Both the position numbers and the translations under genes were made by a program. 9,089 bases of DNA, taken from JBCCMB01 sp039026555. Lineage in GTDB: Bacteria > Pseudomonadota > Alphaproteobacteria > Caulobacterales > Hyphomonadaceae. The stretch covers positions 1 through 9,089 of the forward strand of contig JBCCMB010000115.1 in assembly GCA_039026555.1 (NCBI GenBank). Direction: 5' to 3'. Positions 1 through 5,137 of this stretch are shown piece by piece. The notes beneath the pieces were generated by a model, which searched no databases, was not told the origin of the DNA, and saw only the letters and a list, made by a program, of their open reading frames with translations. Every line of letters starts with the position of its first letter. Position 1 is the stretch's first letter.

Positions 1-488
1 ACCGTGACGACGTCGCGCGTCATCAATTCGGTCACCAGCTGATCTTCGTTCTCGGCGAAGCGTACATCGCGATTGGTGAGAATACCGACGAGCTCGCCGG
101 GACGTCCGCCCGTGGCCGGTTTGACAACGGGAATGCCGGAGATCTGGTGCCGCTCTTTCAGCGCCATTGCGTCTTTCAACGTCGCGTCCGGCGTGATGGT
201 GACGGGGTTGATCACCATACCGCTTTCGAAACGCTTGACCTGGCGGACTTGCTCAGCCTGCTCATCGATCTCAAGATTCCGATGGATAACGCCCAGACCG
301 CCAAACTGCGCCATCGCGATCGCCAGCCGCGCTTCCGTCACCGTATCCATCGCCGACGACAAGAGCGGGACGTTCAGCTCAATCTCGCGCGTTAGACGTG
401 TTTTGACTTGAACGTCGGCGGGCAGAACCTCGGACGGGCCGGGCTCCAAAAGCACGTCGTCAAAGGTAATCGCGGATCGGATTTGCAT
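1..488 (-). CDS. guaB: IMP dehydrogenase, N-terminal part (runs off left edge)
   Basis: IMP dehydrogenase oxidises IMP to XMP with NAD+, the committed step of guanine nucleotide synthesis in the cytosol. The 162 complete codons seen begin MQIRSAITFDDVLLEPGPSE, the typical GuaB start (ALTFDDVLLxP). The barrel continues with PLLSSAMDTVTE (residues 41-52) and GGLGVIHRN (63-71), both highly conserved. From about residue 91 the first CBS domain begins (NPVTITPDATLKDAM, then SGIPVV, then GILTNRD), and the window ends at the start of the second CBS repeat. The catalytic Cys loop and C-terminus lie outside the window. The ATG at 488 is supported by AGGGAG (498-503), 9 nt upstream. It follows rlmE by 108 bp on the same strand, so it may be cotranscribed or use its own promoter in that gap; no clear -35/-10 pair was found. 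Identification is very secure. Confidence 0.97.
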   Translation of the reverse strand, partial: MQIRSAITFDDVLLEPGPSEVLPADVQVKTRLTREIELNVPLLSSAMDTVTEARLAIAMAQFGGLGVIHRNLEIDEQAEQVRQVKRFESGMVINPVTITPDATLKDAMALKERHQISGIPVVKPATGGRPGELVGILTNRDVRFAENEDQLVTELMTRDVVT

Positions 489-596
489 TGGGGGCTGCTC
501 CCTTTTTGGCCCCTTAACGGAGTCGAACGGGGTTGGAAAGCCCATTGGCGACATTTCATTGCGATGGACACGCGTTGCTGGAGGCAGAACCACCCT
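489..596 (-). promoter_or_regulatory. guaB leader / rlmE–guaB intergenic with two alternative stems
   Basis: This 108-nt gap lies between the rlmE stop and the guaB start. Read on the minus strand, GGGG (513-510) can pair either with CCCC (532-529) upstream, or, as GGGGC (513-509), with GCCCC (495-491) just before the ATG. The second pairing puts the Shine-Dalgarno AGGGAG in a 13-nt loop. The two stems cannot form together. The sequence shows this potential; a regulatory role is inference only. No U-tract terminator is present, so readthrough from rlmE is possible. Confidence 0.3.
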
Positions 597-1322
597 TCAG
601 GCGCCGCCAAAACCCTTCGCGACGACAAAGATCTCAGGACTCTCAGACCGGCTTGAGGGCGGCTTCCAATGGCGCACCTCTTTGAAATTTTCCTGCAGCA
701 TTTGCAACAATTCGCCCTGCGCACCGCCTTGAAACACTTTGCTGCAAAAAGCGCCGCCTTGCGCCAAATGCTCGACCGCAAAGCGCGCCGCGGTTTCCGC
801 AAGCGCCACCGTGCGCACATGGTCGGTTTGTTTATGCCCCGTCGTGGCGGCCGCCATATCAGAAAGCACCAAGGTCGGCGCGCCATTGAGCGCCGACATC
901 ATCGCCGCGACGGCGGCTGGATCATTGATGTCGCCTTCCACCAAATGCGCATCCGCAATCACATCGGTTTTCAGCAGGTCTATACCCACCACCTTTTCTG
1001 AGCCGCGCGCGATCGCGATTTGCGTCCAACCGCCAGGCGCGCACCCCAGATCCACCACGCGCGCGTCACGTTTAAACAAGCCGAACCGTTCGTCCAAATC
1101 GATCAGCTTGAACGCCGCGCGAGAGCGATAGCCCGCTTCTTTGGCGAGCCGCACATACGGGTCGTTGAGTTGTCGCTCGATCCAGGTGCGTGAGGATTTT
1201 TTGCGGTCGCCCTTGTTTATCTTCTGCTTGGTGGCGAAAGACCGGCTGCGCGTTTTATCGCTGCTGTCGTCCGATTTCGGCCCCTTCCACCGGCGTTTGC
1301 CGTCATCTCCGACATCGCTCAT
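597..1322 (-). CDS. rlmE: 23S rRNA (uridine-2552) 2'-O-methyltransferase RlmE (FtsJ/RrmJ)
   Basis: RlmE uses S-adenosylmethionine to methylate the 2'-OH of U2552 in the A-loop of 23S rRNA, a late step in large-subunit maturation. The 241-residue product has a basic, low-complexity N-terminal extension of about 45 residues (rich in Lys, Arg and Ser). The FtsJ Rossmann domain follows. Motif I, DLGCAPGGW, is at 91-99. The K-D-K-E catalytic tetrad of the family is visible as K72 (SRAAFKL), D155 (VLSDMA), K195 (FCSKVFQGG) and E230 (SPEIFVVAKGF). The E. coli enzyme is 209 residues, so the extra length is the basic tail, which is common in alphaproteobacteria and likely helps bind RNA. The ATG overlaps the upstream ppx stop as ATGA, which suggests translational coupling. 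All key residues are present, so it should be active. Confidence 0.96.
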   Translation of the reverse strand: MSDVGDDGKRRWKGPKSDDSSDKTRSRSFATKQKINKGDRKKSSRTWIERQLNDPYVRLAKEAGYRSRAAFKLIDLDERFGLFKRDARVVDLGCAPGGWTQIAIARGSEKVVGIDLLKTDVIADAHLVEGDINDPAAVAAMMSALNGAPTLVLSDMAAATTGHKQTDHVRTVALAETAARFAVEHLAQGGAFCSKVFQGGAQGELLQMLQENFKEVRHWKPPSSRSESPEIFVVAKGFGGA

Positions 1323-2410
1323 GACGCCGTCACCGGAGATCCGCCGCCACCCGGTTTTCTGCGCCGAGATCGACGACGTTTAGAGGTGTTCATCAAGGAC
1401 AAGAGCACGCCTTCGCGTAATCCACGATCGGCGACACGCAGACGGTCCGATGGCCACAAATCCCAAACAGCGTCCAAAATGGCGCAGCCGGCGAGAACCA
1501 GATCGGCGCGCTCCGGTCCGATACAGGGCTCCTGCGCGCGGCCCTCAACTCCCGCGACACGCAGCCTATCGCGCGCCGCCATCGCTTCATCGAAGCTGAT
1601 CCATTGCCCATCTACGCGCGAGCGTGCGTATTTCTTCAAATTCAAATGAACGCCAGCAAGGCTGGTCACAGTGCCGGACGTGCCGAGCAGATGGCCGCGT
1701 CCCGCCTCGAACAAAGGACCAAAGCGGTTCGCAGCGTCATGCTCCGCGAATTTCCCGCGCACGTCGGCGACGAGCTTGTCGTATTGGCCGTTCTCCAAAT
1801 CGGGATGCGCTTCGGACAGGGTGACGACGCCTATCGGGAAAGACGCCCATCCCAAAATCGGCGGTCGCTTGGCGCAACCTGCAACGCCCCGCCGCTTCGC
1901 CGCGCGGGCATCCACCCAGCTCAGCTCGGTTGAGCCGCCGCCGATATCAACGACCAGTGCAAAGTCTTTTCCCTGGTCGATCAGATCGAGCGAACCGAGC
2001 ACGGCGTATTTCGCCTCGTCCTTAGGGGAAATCGTGTCCAGCTTGATGCCGACTTCATCTTGAACGCGCGCCAAGAATTCACCGCCATTTCCCGCAGCGC
2101 GGCACGCTTGCGTCGCGATGCACCGCGTGCGCGCCACGCCCTGGCGCAAAATCTTCGATTTGCAGACCCGAAGCGCGTCGACCGCGCGATCCATCGCGTC
2201 GCCGGACAACTCGCCGTTCGCCGCCAGCCCCTCGCCCAAGCGCACTATTCGGGAAAACGAATCAACCACGCGAAAACTCGCCCCAGATCTTTCTGCGATC
2301 AGAAGCCGGCAATTGTTTGTTCCCAAATCCACCGCCGCAAACAGCGGCGCGCGGCCCTTGGCGCGGGTCGGCGCACTCATATGCGCGCCCGCCGACTGTT
2401 TCGTCGCCAT
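1319..2410 (-). CDS. ppx: Ppx/GppA-family phosphatase (exopolyphosphatase or pppGpp phosphohydrolase)
   Basis: Members of this ASKHA-fold family hydrolyse inorganic polyphosphate from the chain end and/or convert pppGpp to ppGpp; sequence alone does not separate the two. In the 363-residue product, phosphate-1 is FAAVDLGTNNCRLLI (24-38), phosphate-2 is VVDIGGGSTELSW (153-165), then GTSGTVTSLAG (243-253), and an AGCAILDAVWDLWPSDRL segment before ADRGLREGVLL (327-337). By alignment with E. coli Ppx as I recall it, E132 is the catalytic Glu (E121), with R104, D155 and E162 also conserved. The C-terminus ends in a basic tail (KRRRSRRRK). Length fits the short, two-domain form lacking the HD-like C-terminal half of E. 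coli Ppx. The start is uncertain: ATG 2410 is used here, but ATG 2380 (residue 11) is also possible, and neither has a strong SD. It heads the ppx–rlmE(–guaB) run and is divergent from hspQ. Confidence 0.9.
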   Translation of the reverse strand: MATKQSAGAHMSAPTRAKGRAPLFAAVDLGTNNCRLLIAERSGASFRVVDSFSRIVRLGEGLAANGELSGDAMDRAVDALRVCKSKILRQGVARTRCIATQACRAAGNGGEFLARVQDEVGIKLDTISPKDEAKYAVLGSLDLIDQGKDFALVVDIGGGSTELSWVDARAAKRRGVAGCAKRPPILGWASFPIGVVTLSEAHPDLENGQYDKLVADVRGKFAEHDAANRFGPLFEAGRGHLLGTSGTVTSLAGVHLNLKKYARSRVDGQWISFDEAMAARDRLRVAGVEGRAQEPCIGPERADLVLAGCAILDAVWDLWPSDRLRVADRGLREGVLLSLMNTSKRRRSRRRKPGGGGSPVTAS

Positions 2411-2453
2411 AGCGCGATCCGTTCATTTCGTTGCTTAAAGTCTTAGCAGAGCA

Positions 2454-2493
2454 TCCGCCAAAATACAGCGCTGCGCGCAGACGGCTTGGCGGA
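2454..2493. repeat. 8-bp inverted repeat in the ppx–hspQ divergent region
   Basis: TCCGCCAA (2454-2461) and TTGGCGGA (2486-2493) are perfect inverted arms separated by 24 bp. A 10-bp palindrome, CTGCGCGCAG (2471-2480), lies within the spacer but is not on exactly the same centre. The right arm overlaps the -35 element of the proposed hspQ promoter. The arms could form an operator for a dimeric regulator or a stem in the ppx leader RNA. The function is unknown. Confidence 0.4.
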
Positions 2494-2516
2494 AACGACG
2501 ACCACGCTTATCTTCA
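2485..2516 (+). promoter_or_regulatory. Putative RpoH (sigma-32) promoter of hspQ
   Basis: CTTG (2485-2488) is followed after 18 nt by CTTATCT (2507-2513). The alphaproteobacterial RpoH consensus as I recall it is CTTG-N17/18-CYTATNTNNG. Every defined position matches except the final G, which is A at 2516. Transcription would begin near 2520-2523, leaving a leader of about 30 nt to the ATG at 2552. HspQ is a heat-shock gene under sigma-32 in E. coli, so the placement makes sense. This rests on sequence matching only. Confidence 0.65.
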
Positions 2517-2551
2517 CCTCGCTAAAAGGGGATATTTGCGAGGCGAAAAAC

Positions 2552-2875
2552 ATGGATCGTTTAGCAAAATTTCAAATTGGACAGGTCGTGAAACATCGGG
2601 TGTTTCCGTTTCGCGGCGTGATATTCGACGTCGACCCGGAGTTCGCAAACACCGACGAATGGTGGCTGTCGATCCCAGAAGAGGTGCGTCCAAAGAAAGA
2701 CCAACCCTTCTACCATTTGCTCGCAGAGAACGAGCAATCTCACTATGTCGCCTATGTTTCGGAACAAAATCTCTTGCCGGATGATAGCGGTCCCGTCGGA
2801 CATCCTGAAGTCGCCGAAAAGTTCGAGATCGGCGAGGCGGGGCAGTATCAGCTAAAATCGCATCGGCGGAACTAG
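2552..2875 (+). CDS. hspQ: Heat shock protein HspQ (YccV-like, hemimethylated-DNA-binding domain)
   Basis: HspQ is a small cytosolic heat-shock protein. In E. coli it was described as affecting DnaA stability and binding hemimethylated DNA, and later as a specificity-enhancing factor for the Lon protease. The 107-residue product matches the usual length of about 105. Family hallmarks are FQIGQVVKHRVFPFRGVIFDVDPEF (residues 7-31), DEWW (35-38) and the block QPFYHLLAENEQSHYVAYVS (51-70) followed by EQNLLPD. The reading frame is open from a TTG at 2486, but the ATG at 2552 is chosen for three reasons: the homologous region starts there, AGG at 2541-2543 sits 8 nt upstream, and the proposed RpoH transcription start lies downstream of 2486. 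It converges on the OmpA-like gene. The match to the family is clear over the whole length. Confidence 0.95.
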   Translation: MDRLAKFQIGQVVKHRVFPFRGVIFDVDPEFANTDEWWLSIPEEVRPKKDQPFYHLLAENEQSHYVAYVSEQNLLPDDSGPVGHPEVAEKFEIGEAGQYQLKSHRRN

Positions 2876-2915
2876 CTGCTTTCATTATCGCTGCGCCAGA
2901 CAAAGGAGCGGCTAT

Positions 2916-2933
2916 ATGACAATCCCCAAATAA
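2916..2933 (+). other. Five-codon mini-ORF with a good Shine-Dalgarno, downstream of hspQ
   Basis: ATG ACA ATC CCC AAA TAA (product MTIPK) is preceded by AAAGGAG (2902-2908) with a 7-nt spacer, a better ribosome site than most genes in this window have. It lies 40 bp after the hspQ stop and runs into the A-tract of the ompA terminator. It may be chance, or the remnant 5' end of a lost gene. There is no evidence that it is translated. Confidence 0.15.
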
Positions 2934-2965
2934 AAAAACGGCCCGATCTTCTAAAGACCGGGCCG
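2932..2965 (-). terminator. Intrinsic terminator of the OmpA-like gene
   Basis: On the minus strand CGGCCCGGTCTT (2965-2954) pairs with AAGATCGGGCCG (2950-2939) around a TAG loop. This gives a 12-bp stem with one G·U wobble, followed directly by seven U residues (2938-2932). It starts 25 nt after the ompA stop codon. On the plus strand the wobble becomes an A/C mismatch and no U-tract follows, so it should act mainly for ompA rather than for hspQ. Confidence 0.9.
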
Positions 2966-2990
2966 AATTCATGTCGTCGTAAGCTTCGGT

Positions 2991-4124
2991 CTACTGGACC
3001 GAGATCACTACTTCTGAACGACGGTTCAACGGCTCGCGTACGCCGTCCGGCGTATCAACCGCCGTACCGCCTTCACCCTGAGCTGAGGTCTGGATGAGAG
3101 ACGCATCCACACCACGGGAGATCAAAGCGTCGCGAACGATAGAGGCGCGGCGCGCCGACAAGCGATCATTGTACGCTGTGTTGCCCGAACGGTCGGTGTG
3201 ACCTTCAACCGATGTGATCGAGATGGAGCAATCATTCTCGGTCGCACGTGCAACCGCGGCGTCGATAATGTCGGCCGCATCAGATGTAAGATCCGACTGA
3301 TCCCATCCGAAATACACTGTGAACGCCTGAGCCTGCGTTGAACAATCAATCGCCGGCGCTGCGTCAACCACCGGAGGCGGCGGTGGAGGCGGTGGCGGAG
3401 GCGGAGGTGGAGGCGGAGGTGGTGGAGGAGGCGGTGGCGGCGGAGGCGGCGCGAACTGCCAGCGAAGGCCCGCAAGCACGGCGTGATCGCTGTAGGAGCC
3501 GTCATAATCGCCATCGACGCCTGCGAACTCCAAATCTTCCATGGAGAAGTATTTGTAGCCGATGTCGAAGGTCAGCTGCTCATTGAGCGCATAGCCGAGA
3601 CCAGCCAAAGCGTTCCAAGCGAAACCTGTTTCCGAATCGTCAAAACCGTTTGCCGGAGGCGCACCGACATAAAGGCTGGCCGCGCGCATGTCGGCCCGGG
3701 CTATACCACCACCAAGACCGAGATAAGGCTTCAAACGGCCTTCAGAGTTAAAGTCCTTGATGGCATTGATCATGAACGCGGTTACGCGAGCGCTTCCGTC
3801 GCCGGCGGGGCCTGCGGTTCCCGAGGGCTGCGCGCCCGAAATCAAATCCGGCACGTCCAAACCAACATTGCGATAATCAGCGGCGCCTTCGATACGAAAG
3901 CCATTGTCGTAGCCGTAGCCGAGGCCCAATAGATAGTTCACATCGGTGTCTACTGACCCTGAGCCGGCCAGAGCGCCATTGACGCCGGCGGGCGGGTCAT
4001 AATCAGCGGTTCCGTCGACAACAGCGCCGACGCCGGCGCGTGCGTACCAACCTTCTTGTGCTTGCGCCCCCGGCGCAGCCACGACGGCCGCCGCTGCAGT
4101 GGCGCAAAAAAGAGCTCTTTTCAT
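2991..4124 (-). CDS. OmpA-family outer membrane protein with poly-proline linker
   Basis: The protein is predicted to form an outer-membrane beta-barrel and to anchor to peptidoglycan through a periplasmic OmpA C-terminal domain. The 377-residue product has a signal peptide (1-22: MKR, a hydrophobic Ala/Val core, cut after AQA), then an eight-stranded-type OmpA barrel (about 25-225; repeated YLLGLGYGY, LKPYLGLGGG and LTFDIGYKYF strands, ending AGLRWQF). A run of exactly 26 prolines (226-251) follows, then the OmpA domain (about 268-377). In that domain D311 and R326 (GHTDRSGNTAYN, RLSARRA) match the diaminopimelate-binding D271 and R286 of E. coli OmpA. C261 and C299 could form a disulfide. 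ATG 4124 is preferred because AAGGGG (4131-4136) sits 6 nt upstream; an in-frame ATG at 4130 is too close to it. The frame stays open upstream, but the signal peptide argues against a longer form. It is monocistronic, with its own terminator. Confidence 0.93.
   Translation of the reverse strand: MKRALFCATAAAAVVAAPGAQAQEGWYARAGVGAVVDGTADYDPPAGVNGALAGSGSVDTDVNYLLGLGYGYDNGFRIEGAADYRNVGLDVPDLISGAQPSGTAGPAGDGSARVTAFMINAIKDFNSEGRLKPYLGLGGGIARADMRAASLYVGAPPANGFDDSETGFAWNALAGLGYALNEQLTFDIGYKYFSMEDLEFAGVDGDYDGSYSDHAVLAGLRWQFAPPPPPPPPPPPPPPPPPPPPPPPPPPVVDAAPAIDCSTQAQAFTVYFGWDQSDLTSDAADIIDAAVARATENDCSISITSVEGHTDRSGNTAYNDRLSARRASIVRDALISRGVDASLIQTSAQGEGGTAVDTPDGVREPLNRRSEVVISVQ
3372..3449 (-). repeat. 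26-codon proline tract (NGG repeat on the plus strand)
   Basis: There are 26 consecutive CCN codons in the OmpA-like gene: 11 CCG, 9 CCT, 6 CCA and no CCC. On the plus strand this is a 78-nt run with GG in every triplet. The mixed codons should limit slippage. The tract makes the linker between the barrel and the peptidoglycan-binding domain. Confidence 0.97.
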
Positions 4125-4186
4125 ACCCATCCCCTTGATCGAGGTATATCTCAACGCCGACCCGGACACCGGGCGCGCGCAATTCG

Positions 4187-4208
4187 CGGATCGCATATTA
4201 ACGATCCG
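4187..4208. repeat. 7-bp inverted repeat in the ompA upstream region
   Basis: CGGATCG (4187-4193) and CGATCCG (4202-4208) are perfect arms around an AT-rich 8-bp centre, CATATTAA. On the minus strand the centre reads TTAATATG, which contains a -10-like TAATAT. It lies 63 bp upstream of the ompA start. It may be an operator over a promoter or a leader hairpin; this is unproven. Confidence 0.4.
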
Positions 4209-4351
4209 ACTCCGGACCTACACGTTTTTTTTTCAAATGGCGACCGCCCGGCTACATCGAAGCGCTCGCACCGGCGTTTTTTTTACCCACGCGGCGAATT
4301 AGCAACAGAGAATCACCGAATCCCGCAAACGAACAGCATGACGGTGTTGTC

Positions 4352-4384
4352 GTGAAACTTTCACTTGATCCCCGCAGAGATCAA
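4352..4384. repeat. Two adjacent palindromes after the squalene-synthase-like gene
   Basis: GTGAAA-C-TTTCAC (4352-4364) abuts TTGATC-N8-GATCAA (4365-4384). They begin 14 bp beyond the stop codon of the gene at 4398. Neither is followed by a U-tract on either strand, so they do not look like intrinsic terminators. They could be protein-binding sites or 3' RNA hairpins. Confidence 0.4.
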
Positions 4385-4397
4385 ACAAGTCGACCGA

Positions 4398-5069
4398 CTA
4401 AAATCGGCCATTTAGTATTGTGGCGAATACAAGGCGGCGGCGTGTTAAATTGCCGATTGTTTTGTTTTCGAGGTAGCGCTTAGCTAAAATGGCGTGCGCG
4501 ACCGCAGGCATGGTTTCGGCGCGGACGCGCAGCCCCTTCAACTCAGCAAAGTTCACGGCGTCGACTAATCCCGCCTTCGCCGCGCTATAGGCGCCGCCGG
4601 CGCGCCTCAACAGGGTTGTTTCGTCGTCGGATAGGGATCCGTCCGCCAGAACTCGCCCCGCCGCCTCAGCCAATTGACCGCCGGTCTTCGCCGTCGGCGC
4701 TGCTAGGCCCGCATCGGCCGCCTCCTCGTAATCCTCAATCAATTGCAACATCCGCTCGGCAACCCCCTGTCGGCGCATCACGACCGCCGCCAGGACAAGC
4801 GCAACATCGTGCCGGCGCACGGGCTGGCCGCCCAACATCTCCTCCAACGCATCTCTCCACCATTGAAGCCTGATCCGGGCCAGCGTCGGTTCGCTAACGG
4901 TCAACGCCCTCTCCAGCTCATGATTGAATGCGTAGAGCGCCATAAGGTCCCGGCGATACGCGGCCGGCGCATATCGCGAAGATAACCATCGATCCAAATC
5001 AACGCGCTTAACTTTGGAATCAATATCCCCAGCGCTTGCAAGGATTGGCGGGTTGGACGTATCGATCAT
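4398..5069 (-). CDS. Squalene/phytoene synthase-fold protein, NDUFAF6-like, lacking Asp-rich motifs
   Basis: The 223-residue product belongs to the squalene/phytoene synthase superfamily by the pattern RYAPAAYRRDLMALYAFNHELER followed by LARIRLQWWRDAL (numbered from ATG 5069, about 32-75). Authentic synthases have a DDxxD-type motif after YAF and a second Asp-rich motif later. Here the first reads YAFNHELERAL, and the later region reads GGAYSAAKAGLVDAVN, so the Mg-diphosphate-binding aspartates are absent. This is the pattern of the NDUFAF6 group, a mitochondrial complex I assembly factor with alphaproteobacterial relatives, so a catalytic role in terpenoid synthesis is unlikely. Its role here is inferred, not shown. 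The frame also allows a GTG start at 5075, six bases earlier. No clear SD is seen for either. It is divergent from sodB with a 68-bp gap and lies on the same strand as secF, from which sodB separates it. Confidence 0.85.
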   Translation of the reverse strand: MIDTSNPPILASAGDIDSKVKRVDLDRWLSSRYAPAAYRRDLMALYAFNHELERALTVSEPTLARIRLQWWRDALEEMLGGQPVRRHDVALVLAAVVMRRQGVAERMLQLIEDYEEAADAGLAAPTAKTGGQLAEAAGRVLADGSLSDDETTLLRRAGGAYSAAKAGLVDAVNFAELKGLRVRAETMPAVAHAILAKRYLENKTIGNLTRRRLVFATILNGRF

Positions 5070-5086
5070 TCGCACAATATCTGGCG

Positions 5087-5104
5087 TTGAAGAATTGTTT
5101 TCAA
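5087..5104. repeat. 18-bp imperfect palindrome between the NDUFAF6-like gene and sodB
   Basis: TTGAAGAATTGTTTTCAA has 8-bp arms with one mismatch around a 2-bp centre. It sits in the 68-bp divergent gap, 33 bp before the sodB ATG, where a regulator could control both genes. I do not recognise it as a known operator, and no clear sodB -35/-10 pair was found beside it. Confidence 0.3.
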
Positions 5105-5137
5105 ACCAACGTCGCCATTTTGACGAAAGGGATCCCG

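Larger units (their letters stand above)
4125..4397. other. 273-bp intergenic region upstream of the OmpA-like gene
   Basis: I see no coding sequence here; the open frames are shadows of ompA or lack a ribosome site. Contents: CCCGG-ACA-CCGGG (4161-4173), a 7-bp-arm inverted repeat (4187-4208), two A-tracts on the minus strand (4225-4233 and 4277-4284), and adjacent palindromes (4352-4384). The ompA promoter must lie here, but I cannot pick a convincing -35/-10 pair; a TTGAAA overlapping the first A-tract has no good -10 at 16-18 nt. Confidence 0.6.

Noticed and set aside
515..545. tRNA-like 3' end on the minus strand (a GTTCGACTC T-loop-like stretch followed by GGGGCCA)
   Set aside because: The five bases on each side of the loop do not pair as a T-stem, and no acceptor, D or anticodon arm can be found upstream.
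392..886. 164-codon open frame on the minus strand overlapping both guaB and rlmE
   Set aside because: It overlaps two clearly conserved genes in another frame, has no family features, and its composition is that of a high-GC shadow frame.
1319..2410. Asp in place of the first Glu of the EEA motif in the Ppx-like protein (D131)
   Set aside because: By counting through E. coli Ppx from memory, the catalytic Glu is the second one, which is kept here as E132, so activity need not be affected.
2486..2551. Longer HspQ starting at TTG 2486
   Set aside because: The extra 22 residues have no family similarity, no Shine-Dalgarno, and lie over the proposed promoter.
4236..4284. Possible plus-strand terminator ending in T8
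   Set aside because: The stem needs a bulge and a long loop, and there is no plus-strand gene upstream for it to serve. The T run is better read as an A-tract upstream of ompA.
4099..4302. 67-codon plus-strand ORF over the ompA start region
   Set aside because: It is antisense to the ompA signal peptide, has no Shine-Dalgarno, and its product has no recognisable features.
5075..5104. TTGAAA...TATTGT promoter on the minus strand for the NDUFAF6-like gene
   Set aside because: The spacer is 19 nt and the -10 would overlap the start codon region, requiring a leaderless or shortened mRNA. Too weak to call.
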